Translations under genes and position numbers: made by a program
Shown here: piece by piece, positions 1-6,319 of the stretch
How positions within the stretch are numbered: position 1 is the stretch's first letter
Layout: the number at the start of each line of letters is the position of its first letter
Source of the DNA: Chloroflexota bacterium
GTDB lineage: Bacteria > Chloroflexota > Dehalococcoidia > Dehalococcoidales > UBA2162
DNA length: 11,162 bases
Assembly (NCBI GenBank): GCA_016193545.1
Contig: JACPSA010000048.1
Span: forward strand, 1 to 11,162
Direction: 5' to 3'
The notes under the pieces: model-generated
What the model was told of the DNA's origin: nothing
The model's database searches: none
What the model saw: only the letters and a program-made list of their open reading frames with translations

Positions 1-853
1 TCCAGTAGTTAGGATTCTTGACGAAGGTAAGGCTTGCCCCGGGAACAAAGTCGGTCAGGATGAAGGGTCCACTGCTAACATAATTTTTCGGGTCCTCGAA
101 ATTCTTGCCGGCCTTGAGTACTTCCGGAGCAGTGATGCTTTGCATATTGGCAACATAATAGAACGTAGAGCCGAAGTACCCTGGCTTCCCCTTGACCACC
201 ACTGTCCTCTTATCCGGCGCCTCTATTGATACCGGATGCTCCTCCTTTGTCAATCTGCTGTAAGCAGCATAAGACTTGGGCTCCCGAAAATCAGGCAGCA
301 TATCAAAGACTCGCTTCAGGCTAAAGACCACATCCTCGGCGGTTAACTCTCTCCCGCCAGTCATCTTGCTCATCGAGTTGGCCGGGTGGACTGCCCAGTA
401 AATCCCTTTACGAATTCGGAAGATGACAGTATCGTTACCAACTAGTTCCCAGTTCTCAGCTATCTCGCCAACCTGAAACGCCTTAGGTCCAATATAAGTC
501 CAAAAGGTCGCTTCGCCGGTACCAGCTGGCCCCATTGCCCAGTTGCCTATCATCAGCATCTGATTAGTTTGCTGCATAGCGAAGCTACTGGGCCGCCCCG
601 TGTAGACATCATCATAATTACGCGGCTCTGCGGTTACCGAAAAAGTAAACACCCCGCCATACTTTGGCTTTTCAACCTCTGGTGTCGCCGGTGCGGTTGG
701 TGCCGTTGGTGTTGTCGGTGCTGTTGGTGTTGTCGGTACCGTCGGCGTTGTCGGTACCGTCGGCGTTGTCGGTACCGCTGGAGCACAGGCTGCCAGCAGC
801 AGCGATAGCACCATTAGACAACTCACCACCATCCAGACAATTCTCTTTTTCAT
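1..853 (-). CDS. ABC transporter substrate-binding lipoprotein, family 5 (oligopeptide type), N-terminal part
   Basis: The frame opens with ATG at 853 and stays open to the window edge, giving about 284 residues. The C-terminal half lies outside the window. The N-terminus is a lipoprotein signal: MKKR, a hydrophobic core, then lipobox LAAC with Cys23 as the predicted lipidated residue. Residues about 24-58 are a low-complexity Pro/Thr linker, presumably holding the binding domain off the membrane. The domain starts near KYGGVFTFSV (64-73) and contains stretches typical of SBP_bac_5 proteins, including a GEIAENWEL-like segment, an FRIRKGIYW-like segment, LTAEDVVFSLKR, and NYVSSGPFILTDF before the edge. 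Such proteins bind peptides, opines, nickel complexes or other solutes outside the cell for an ABC importer; the ligand cannot be told from this fragment. It lies downstream of the tungsten-enzyme gene on the same strand (148-bp gap), so co-transcription is possible but unproven. Confidence 0.88.
   Translation of the reverse strand, partial: MKKRIVWMVVSCLMVLSLLLAACAPAVPTTPTVPTTPTVPTTPTAPTTPTAPTAPATPEVEKPKYGGVFTFSVTAEPRNYDDVYTGRPSSFAMQQTNQMLMIGNWAMGPAGTGEATFWTYIGPKAFQVGEIAENWELVGNDTVIFRIRKGIYWAVHPANSMSKMTGGRELTAEDVVFSLKRVFDMLPDFREPKSYAAYSRLTKEEHPVSIEAPDKRTVVVKGKPGYFGSTFYYVANMQSITAPEVLKAGKNFEDPKNYVSSGPFILTDFVPGASLTFVKNPNYW
711..782 (-). repeat. Four tandem 18-bp units encoding a Pro/Thr linker
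   Basis: Four consecutive 18-bp units (711-728, 729-746, 747-764, 765-782) share the plus-strand core GTTGTCGGTRCCG, with variation at a few positions. The middle two units are identical. Read on the minus strand they encode a six-residue period of the type PT(V/A)PTT, just after the lipobox cysteine of the substrate-binding lipoprotein. The unit length is a multiple of three, so unit gain or loss would change linker length without breaking the frame. Confidence 0.85.
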
Positions 854-863
854 CTCTTCTCTT

Positions 864-868
864 CCTCC
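864..868 (-). promoter_or_regulatory. Ribosome binding site of the substrate-binding lipoprotein
   Basis: On the minus strand GGAGG, within a longer AGGGAGGAAGAG purine run, ends 10 nt before the ATG at 853. This supports that start, which also gives a complete lipoprotein signal sequence. Confidence 0.7.
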
Positions 869-1001
869 CTTATTTAATATTTCTTTCTTTTATTGTCCTA
901 CGAAATAAACTTTTTGATTTCGATTTCTAAAAGACAGACCATCAACCTGCATTTCATTAACGCTCCCAGTAGTACTTTATCGTCATCTAAAATTTGCCAG
1001 G

Positions 1002-2975
1002 CTACACCGATACTGAGGCACGCGGCATCGCTAACAATCCCCTTGCTTCCAACTCCTTTCTGACCTCATCCAGTCCCACTTCCTCTAGTATCTCTGCGGT
1101 CGGAATTCCATTCTTATCCCACTTCTTTATCTCGTAATAGCGGTCAAGCCACTTGTTGAACAGGGTTTCGTCAAACTGCTGGTATGGCGGTAAACGGGAC
1201 TTCTGGAAGAATATCTTCGGCATATTATCGTCTTTTCGGCTGATACCTTCCCTGACATTATACGCCCTGACCAAATTCATTACTCTTCTCGCCATTTTGG
1301 TGAGTTCGTCCTCATCAATATCCAGTCCGGTAGCTGCCGAGATTAAATCAGCCAACAAAGGCCGATTACTGAAAGGCGGGTACCCCCCGAAATTAGTCAG
1401 GAAAAAGCATAGTCCGGTCATATCGGTCAGGGCAAGAATCTCCTCATTATAAACATTAAACTGACACAAACCTTCATAATCAACCCCGGAATGGTCAAAA
1501 TCAGCCAGAAAGTATTTTTCAAATTCCTTAGGATACTGGAAATAACCGGCTTTGATGTATGCCTCACGCTCCGCCCTGGGTTGCTTCCAGACCTGGTCTA
1601 TTGTCCCGCTGCACCCCCTGGTACGGTCAGCTTTATCAATAGTAGCAATAGGCAAGGCAACATTGGGGCGCCCCGAGACATCGTAGGGGAGAGGCTCCAG
1701 CTTTTTCACATCGTAAGTGTAGTTCTCAGCCCCCCTGCCAATCTGACGGGCAGCCCGGTAAACACCGTTGGCCAGTATATCGCCGATTCCTTCCCGACGA
1801 GCAATCTTCTCAATAAGGGCGAAGACCACTTCAGGCTTTCCCCACTCAAGCTCCAGACCATCGGTATCCTCTTTAGTTAGAATACCACGCTGATAAAGGT
1901 CAATGGCGAATCCGATGTAGTTACCCAGTGAAACGTCGTCCAGTCCATACTTCAGACACAAACTAAAAAATTTCATACCATAGTCGAAATCAATTACCTG
2001 TGACATAATCATAGCCACATTTGAGTGCTGGCACTTCAGTATTATGGAATTGTCATCAACCGAAGAAGGATAGACTGATTTGCACCGCACCGGGCAGTTA
2101 TAGCAAGCCACATCCCTGGTCTTGAACTTGCGGGCATAATCATCAATATGCGCCGATAACTCTCTGACCTTTCGCTGGACCTCGGGAGAAACATTACCGC
2201 TGAAGTGACCGATAGCCCACAGATTGGTGTTCACCAGCCCGGCCGTTACCCACTCGCAATAGTTCAGACGCTGACTCCGGGACGGGGCTGAGTGAACCAG
2301 CACCCAATCACATAACTCAACAAGCCGAGCTCCGTCAGCAACATTAATATCTTTTGTCCCTTTAACCGCTATCGCCTTTAGCTTTTTGTCTCCCATGACG
2401 GCGCCGGGTCCGGCACGGCTGGCACTGGCTCCAGCACGCTCCTCGATAGTCGCCGCATAGACCCGGTTCTCGCCAGCCAGCCCGATACACATAATTTCAA
2501 CATCGTCATCATTCAATTCCTGGCGAATGAGTCTTTGTGCTTCGAAGGGCGCCTTCCCCCAGAGATGGCTGGCATCACGCAGCTCTACCCGGTCATCATC
2601 TATCCATAGATATACCGGAACGGGAGACTTTCCGGAAATGATTACCGTGTCATAGCCGGCATGTTTCAACGCTGTTCCGAAAAATCCGCCTACAGCGGAA
2701 TAAGCCAGAAGACCGGTCACCGGGGACTTAAAGGTGATAAAGGTATGATTGGCACTGGGAACCATGGTACCGGTGAGAACCCCATTACCAATTATCAGCA
2801 AATTATCCGGAGAAAAAGCATCAACCTGAGGAGGAACCCTGTCCCACAATATTCGGGCGTTCGTCCCTTTACCACCGAGATAGGTTTCAACCAGGTTACG
2901 GTCTGTTGCCCGCTTCTGGATTTTACCCCGGGACAAATCGATTTCTAATTCGGCACCAGCCCAACCGTAAAGCAT
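1002..2975 (-). CDS. Aldehyde:ferredoxin oxidoreductase family protein (tungstopterin, BamB-like)
   Basis: This 657-residue cytoplasmic oxidoreductase should carry a tungsten- or molybdenum-bispterin and one 4Fe-4S cluster. The N-terminal AOR domain is clear: ETYLGGKGTNARILW (30-44), SPDNLLI, the GGFFG loop near 96-100, and AVMGDKKLKAI (192-202). Cluster ligands are Cys291, Cys294 and Cys298 (CYNCPVRC) with Cys523 in DMTGLC as the fourth. The C-terminal domain has VMNLVRAYNVREGISRKDD (565-583), and the YYEIKKWDKNGIPT tail is normal for the family. Unusually, the region after the cluster motif reads LKCQHSN where aldehyde oxidoreductases normally have GPEYE, and the RG-A-C-H-type histidine near 453-457 is replaced (RTRGCSG). 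The long match around DRVPPQVDAFSPDNLLI recalls BamB, the tungsten subunit of class II benzoyl-CoA reductase, but no BamC-like partner is visible. The family call is firm; the substrate is open. A promoter candidate lies at 3094-3121. Confidence 0.93.
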   Translation of the reverse strand: MLYGWAGAELEIDLSRGKIQKRATDRNLVETYLGGKGTNARILWDRVPPQVDAFSPDNLLIIGNGVLTGTMVPSANHTFITFKSPVTGLLAYSAVGGFFGTALKHAGYDTVIISGKSPVPVYLWIDDDRVELRDASHLWGKAPFEAQRLIRQELNDDDVEIMCIGLAGENRVYAATIEERAGASASRAGPGAVMGDKKLKAIAVKGTKDINVADGARLVELCDWVLVHSAPSRSQRLNYCEWVTAGLVNTNLWAIGHFSGNVSPEVQRKVRELSAHIDDYARKFKTRDVACYNCPVRCKSVYPSSVDDNSIILKCQHSNVAMIMSQVIDFDYGMKFFSLCLKYGLDDVSLGNYIGFAIDLYQRGILTKEDTDGLELEWGKPEVVFALIEKIARREGIGDILANGVYRAARQIGRGAENYTYDVKKLEPLPYDVSGRPNVALPIATIDKADRTRGCSGTIDQVWKQPRAEREAYIKAGYFQYPKEFEKYFLADFDHSGVDYEGLCQFNVYNEEILALTDMTGLCFFLTNFGGYPPFSNRPLLADLISAATGLDIDEDELTKMARRVMNLVRAYNVREGISRKDDNMPKIFFQKSRLPPYQQFDETLFNKWLDRYYEIKKWDKNGIPTAEILEEVGLDEVRKELEARGLLAMPRASVSV

Positions 2976-3093
2976 CTTCTATCCAACCTTGTTTAGCTTA
3001 CTCCGCACCCATCCGAATCGAATCCGGGATAGAAATCACTATAGATGCTAAAGCACACATCTTCGCATTACCAAAGTTTAAATGATACACCTT

Positions 3094-3121
3094 TTTATCA
3101 CACTATCTTGATTTTTGTCAA
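3094..3121 (-). promoter_or_regulatory. Sigma-70-type promoter candidate for the tungsten-enzyme gene
   Basis: On the minus strand a perfect TTGACA (3116-3121) is followed after 16 bp by GATAAA (3094-3099; 4 of 6 matches to TATAAT), preceded by TG in the extended -10 position (TGTGATAAA). Transcription would start near 3087 and give a leader of about 110 nt before the ATG at 2975. The sequence match is good, but no start site has been mapped. Confidence 0.55.
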
Positions 3122-3137
3122 TCTGATTTCTCGAAGA

Positions 3138-3170
3138 TTCGGTAAAATAACATCGACCGCCTCTACCGAA
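3138..3170. promoter_or_regulatory. Inverted repeat, possible operator
   Basis: TTCGGTA (3138-3144) and TACCGAA (3164-3170) are perfect 7-bp inverted arms with a 19-bp spacer. They sit just upstream of the minus-strand -35 box at 3116-3121. The 26-bp arm-to-arm distance is about two and a half helical turns, which would not put both arms on exactly the same face. A regulator site is possible, and chance is also possible in AT-rich DNA. Confidence 0.3.
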
Positions 3171-3184
3171 AACAATAAGGACAA

Positions 3185-3218
3185 TTGACCGCTCAAACCT
3201 TAAACTTTATGTAAGGTT
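3185..3218 (+). promoter_or_regulatory. Weak promoter candidate overlapping a perfect inverted repeat
   Basis: TTGACC (3185-3190, 5 of 6 to the -35 consensus) is followed after 17 bp by TATGTA (3208-3213), a poor -10. AACCTTA (3196-3202) and TAAGGTT (3212-3218) form a perfect 7-bp inverted repeat with a 9-bp spacer lying across the spacer and -10. The 16-bp arm period suits a dimeric helix-turn-helix repressor. If functional, it would drive the run that begins at 3287 or 3296. The promoter call alone is weak; the repeat is directly visible. Confidence 0.33.
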
Positions 3219-3286
3219 AATACCAAACCAGGGCAGACTCAGAAGACTACCTTGCGCACTTCCACTCGCACAGGGTATACTTAATA

Positions 3287-4672
3287 GTGCTAGCCATGTT
3301 CACCGAAGAGATAGTTAAGTTTATTACCGGAATATCATATAAACAGCTTCCATCAGCGGTAATCGATACCAGCAAAATGGCTATTCTCGATTGTCTGGGA
3401 GTAACCCTGGCCGGTGCTGAGGAATCCTCATCTAAGATAATCAGTCAGTATGTCAGAGAAACCGGCCAACCCGAAGCTGGAGTTATCGGTAGAAGTTTCA
3501 AGACATCGGTCGACCAGGCCGCCTGGGCTAATGGCACACAGGCACACGCTCTGGACTATGACGACTATTTCATCCCTGACCACCTGACTCCCTATCATCC
3601 CACCGTAGCCATCTTACCCGCCATTTTAGCTGTCGGCCAGAAACATCATCTATCAGGTAAGGACATCCTGCTCGCCTATAACACCGGCTTTGAAGTCGAA
3701 GCCAGAATTGCCCTGGCCTGTATCCAGCAACAGTATGACCTCGGCTGGCACACTACCTCGACCTTAGGCAGCCTGGGTGCGGCAGCAGCCATCTCGAAAA
3801 TGCTGAGGCTGAATGAAGAAAAGACGGCGATAGCTCTGGGTATTGCCAGCTCCTTAGCCGGAGGACTGAGACAAAATTTCGGCACGATGACCAAGCCTCT
3901 CCATGCCGGCAACGCCGCCAGAAACGGAGTGGTGGCGGCAATACTGGCTCAAAGCGGCTTCACCGCCGATAGAAATATCCTGGACGGTCCATTAAGCTTC
4001 GGCAATGTCCTGGGCAGGCAGCCCCAGGCAACAGTAACCAGGAAAAACCAGTCCACAGGCACGGATTTCCACATCGTCGCCTCCGGTTTAGCCTTTAAAC
4101 CGTACCCTTCATGCGCTTACACCCACTGGGCGATAGATGCCACCCTGGCACTGAAAACGGAGGCGATGATTGAACCCGGAGACATCGTTGACATCGAGTG
4201 CCGGACCAGTTCTGGACTACCCGACATTTTAATTCACCACCGTCCGGTAACGGCTTTAGAGGGTAAGTTCAGCCTGGAATACTGCGTCGCCATTGCTCTC
4301 ATCGATGGCGAGGCGACACTAAAGCAATTCAGCGATGAAAAGGTAAAAAATAGGTCAGTAAAAGAGTTGATAACCAAAATACACTATGTCCATCCTCCCG
4401 AAATGGGCAGCGGACTGCTCGACCTGAAGGGTGAGATTGTCATCCGGCTCCGCAATGGCAAGGCCTATTCACGCCGGGTAGACATCGCCAGAGGTGACCC
4501 CAGAAATCCACTTAATAAAGATGAGATAGCTAAAAAATACCGGGACTGCGCTCATGTGTCCCTATCTCCAGAGGCTACTGACAGATCGCTAGAGATGTCA
4601 TCACATCTTGAAGCAATCAGTGATATAACCGAGCTTATGGATATTTTGACTTTTAAGGTTAAACAATGCTAA
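3287..4672 (+). CDS. MmgE/PrpD family protein
   Basis: The product is 461 residues, normal for a family that includes 2-methylcitrate dehydratase (PrpD), cis-aconitate decarboxylase and iminodisuccinate epimerase. It matches along its whole length: LDCLGVTLAGA (34-44), ANGTQAHALDYDD (81-93) with His104-Pro following, GWHTTSTLGSLGAAAA (153-168), MTKPLHAGNAARNG (201-214) and KPYPSC (271-276), and the smaller C-terminal domain from about 270 onward. The aspartate, histidine and lysine motifs of the family pocket are present, so the enzyme is probably active. Nothing in the sequence chooses dehydratase, decarboxylase or isomerase activity. Two starts are possible: GTG at 3287, with a weak AGGG 11 nt upstream, and ATG at 3296, with no clear ribosome site. 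It leads a run of CoA-ligase, lyase and flavoprotein genes, which suggests a hydration or dehydration step on a di- or tricarboxylate. Confidence 0.9.
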   Translation: MLAMFTEEIVKFITGISYKQLPSAVIDTSKMAILDCLGVTLAGAEESSSKIISQYVRETGQPEAGVIGRSFKTSVDQAAWANGTQAHALDYDDYFIPDHLTPYHPTVAILPAILAVGQKHHLSGKDILLAYNTGFEVEARIALACIQQQYDLGWHTTSTLGSLGAAAAISKMLRLNEEKTAIALGIASSLAGGLRQNFGTMTKPLHAGNAARNGVVAAILAQSGFTADRNILDGPLSFGNVLGRQPQATVTRKNQSTGTDFHIVASGLAFKPYPSCAYTHWAIDATLALKTEAMIEPGDIVDIECRTSSGLPDILIHHRPVTALEGKFSLEYCVAIALIDGEATLKQFSDEKVKNRSVKELITKIHYVHPPEMGSGLLDLKGEIVIRLRNGKAYSRRVDIARGDPRNPLNKDEIAKKYRDCAHVSLSPEATDRSLEMSSHLEAISDITELMDILTFKVKQC

Positions 4673-4690
4673 CGGAGTGCCTATCCGTTA
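4670..4690 (+). repeat. Hairpin-forming inverted repeat after the MmgE/PrpD gene
   Basis: TAACGGA (4670-4676) and TCCGTTA (4684-4690) form a perfect 7-bp stem with a 7-nt loop, starting on the MmgE/PrpD stop codon. No T-tract follows, so it is not a standard intrinsic terminator. It could stabilise or attenuate the transcript between this gene and the CoA-ligase genes. Confidence 0.4.
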
Positions 4691-4746
4691 CCTCGCATTT
4701 GAAGCAAAAAATTATACCCGTTAAATAACCGGCGACGGTGAGCGTG

Positions 4747-6012
4747 ATGCCCAAACTTAGTGAGTATCAAGGGAAGAAGTTGCTCAAAGATTGCGGGATA
4801 CCTGTGCCCGCAGGTGGTGTTGCCGCCACACCGGCAGAGGCCCGCAAGATAGCCGAAAAGTTAGCCGGGCCTGTGGCAATCAAGGCACAGATTGAGGTCA
4901 CCGGACGCTTCAAGGCCGGCGGTATCAAATTTGCCGACAGCGCCGCTGAGGCAGAAAAGGCAGCCCGTGAGCTACTGGGCAAAGAAATTAAAGGTTTCAA
5001 AGTGACCAAAATCCTGGTCGAAGAAAGGTTAGGTATCGAGCAGGAATTTTATGTCGGCATCATTGTGAACGACTCTTACAAAGTTAAAGGACCGGTCTTG
5101 ATGTTCAGCACGCAAGGTGGCGTCGACATCGAAGAGGTTGCAGTTAAATCTCCGGAAAAAGTAGCCAGTCTGAATATCGATATCCTCAGCGGGTTATCCG
5201 TTAAGGATGCCCGGAAATTAGTCTCAAAACTTAAAGTCCCGGCATCTTTAGTCGAGCCACTGAGCAAAGTAGCCTTTGAGCTATACCGGGTATTCAGAAA
5301 ATACAGCGCTCGCAGCGCTGAAATCAACCCCCTGGTCTTGACTAAAGGAGGTCAGATTTATCCCGCCGATTGCCGTATCGTTATTGACGAAGCCTCGGCA
5401 TTTAAGTACCCTGAGTTGGAAATGGCGTATCCCCGTGATATTGGACGGGCACCTACCGAGCTTGAGCGGCTGGCCTGGAAAGTGGAGGAAAATGACTATC
5501 GTGGCATTGCTTACTTTGTCCAGATGGCAACCGATTTCGAGCCGGGAGAAGGCTATGTCGGTTTCCACGGCATCGGTGGGGGCGGAGCCATGCTCGGGGC
5601 TGATGCCCTGATACGCCGGGGGTTAAAGCTGGCTGATTATGCCGACACCAGCGGCAGCCCGACCGCCGCCAAAGTGTACCGCATGGTAAAACTAATCTTT
5701 GCACAGCCTAACATCGATGGCTATGTGTTGATGGGGCCAGTAGTCGCCAATCAGGAACAATGGCACCATGCCCATGCTCTGGTCAGGGCTTTGCGGGAAG
5801 AACTGGAAAACAGGCGGAACTTCCCGGTAATAATCTTAATCGCCGGCAATAAAGAGGCGGAATCTCTGGAAATTCTGGAGGAAGGGCTGAAAGGACTGCC
5901 CGCTCGAATTGAGATTTACGGGCGTGACTATGTCTACAAAGTCGACTATGTCGCCGAGCGCCTGAAGAAACTGGCCCAGGATTATCGAAGAACGGAGAAG
6001 AAGGTCAAATAG
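4747..6012 (+). CDS. Acyl-CoA synthetase (ADP/GDP-forming) beta subunit, SucC-like
   Basis: This is an ATP-grasp subunit related to succinyl-CoA synthetase beta (SucC) and malate thiokinase beta (MtkA). It should bind the nucleotide and, with the SucD-like subunit, join a carboxylic acid to CoA. Seen: KLSEYQGKKLL at the N-terminus, like KLHEYQ in SucC; GRFKAGGIK, aligning with GRGKAGGVK; and EINPLVLTKGG with its metal-binding Asn, followed by the ADCR aspartate. Length is 421 residues, a little over SucC's roughly 390. The C-terminal CoA-ligase domain departs from SucC: the NGAGLAM and GGGA segments become GIGGGGAML and DTSGSPTAAKV, and the NIFGGI..CD loop becomes MGPVVANQEQWHH. This suggests an acid other than succinate. 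ATG 4747 is preferred because GGTGA (4737-4741), complementary to the 16S 3' end, lies just upstream; GTG at 4738 or 4744 would add three or one residues. The next gene begins 1 nt after the stop. Confidence 0.88.
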   Translation: MPKLSEYQGKKLLKDCGIPVPAGGVAATPAEARKIAEKLAGPVAIKAQIEVTGRFKAGGIKFADSAAEAEKAARELLGKEIKGFKVTKILVEERLGIEQEFYVGIIVNDSYKVKGPVLMFSTQGGVDIEEVAVKSPEKVASLNIDILSGLSVKDARKLVSKLKVPASLVEPLSKVAFELYRVFRKYSARSAEINPLVLTKGGQIYPADCRIVIDEASAFKYPELEMAYPRDIGRAPTELERLAWKVEENDYRGIAYFVQMATDFEPGEGYVGFHGIGGGGAMLGADALIRRGLKLADYADTSGSPTAAKVYRMVKLIFAQPNIDGYVLMGPVVANQEQWHHAHALVRALREELENRRNFPVIILIAGNKEAESLEILEEGLKGLPARIEIYGRDYVYKVDYVAERLKKLAQDYRRTEKKVK

Positions 6013-6013
6013 A

Positions 6014-6307
6014 ATGACAGTTTATCAACTCCCCTTCAAAACCGGTATCATCAGGATTGACTTTGAGAAATGCAAGAGTTGTGAAAGCTACGCCTGCGTT
6101 AAGGCATGCAGTCTTTTCGGTGCCAGCTTATTCAGAGTCGATAACGGTAAACCGGTGACAATTTCCAGCACCGAGGAAGCCGGGCGGCGTTGTATCGAAG
6201 ACCTGACCTGCGAGCTTTACTGCCAGGCTTACGGTAATCAAGGCTTAAAGATTGAACTGGATATGTTTGGTCTGGATGCATACCGGGAGAAAATCAAGCT
6301 GAGATAG
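6014..6307 (+). CDS. Small ferredoxin-like iron-sulfur protein between the CoA-ligase subunits
   Basis: The 97-residue product carries two cluster motifs. The first is C-x2-C-x4-C-x3-C (Cys20, 23, 28, 32: CKSCESYACVKAC). The second is C-x2-D-x2-C-x3-C (Cys60, Asp63, Cys66, Cys70: CIEDLTCELYC). Spacing resembles two-cluster bacterial ferredoxins, with Asp63 where the second cysteine would be, as in Pyrococcus ferredoxin. A 4Fe-4S cluster plus a 4Fe-4S or 3Fe-4S cluster is therefore plausible. There is no signal peptide or membrane segment. It starts 1 nt after the SucC-like stop, with AAGG 9 nt upstream of its ATG, and ends 12 nt before the SucD-like start, so it is translated with both ligase subunits. 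It may be a structural or redox-sensing ligase subunit, or a carrier for the flavoprotein or the tungsten enzyme. The Fe-S nature is firm; the role is unknown. Confidence 0.85.
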   Translation: MTVYQLPFKTGIIRIDFEKCKSCESYACVKACSLFGASLFRVDNGKPVTISSTEEAGRRCIEDLTCELYCQAYGNQGLKIELDMFGLDAYREKIKLR

Positions 6308-6319
6308 TACGAGAGAAAA

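Larger units (their letters stand above)
2976..3286. other. Divergent intergenic regulatory region
   Basis: This 311-bp AT-rich gap separates the minus-strand tungsten-enzyme gene from the plus-strand MmgE/PrpD gene. I see no convincing coding frame in it. It contains a strong minus-strand promoter candidate, two perfect 7-bp inverted repeats (3138-3170 and 3196-3218), and a weak plus-strand promoter candidate overlapping the second repeat. The arrangement suggests that both directions are controlled from here, possibly by a shared regulator whose gene is not in the window. Confidence 0.6.

Noticed and set aside
711..782. Repeat array considered as CRISPR
   Set aside because: Units are contiguous without spacers, only 18 bp long and in-frame within a coding sequence.
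901..922. CGAAAT and ATTTCG inverted arms in the gap between the tungsten-enzyme and lipoprotein genes
   Set aside because: Six-bp arms in very AT-rich DNA with a 10-nt loop are easily due to chance, and there is no terminator T-tract context.
569..930. Two overlapping plus-strand frames, one Cys/Arg-rich and one Val/Leu/Pro-rich
   Set aside because: Both arise from the 18-bp tandem repeat read on the wrong strand; the minus strand gives a sensible lipoprotein N-terminus.
4670..4690. Hairpin considered as a rho-independent terminator
   Set aside because: The 7-bp stem is only moderately GC-rich and no run of T follows, so termination is not supported; kept only as an inverted repeat.
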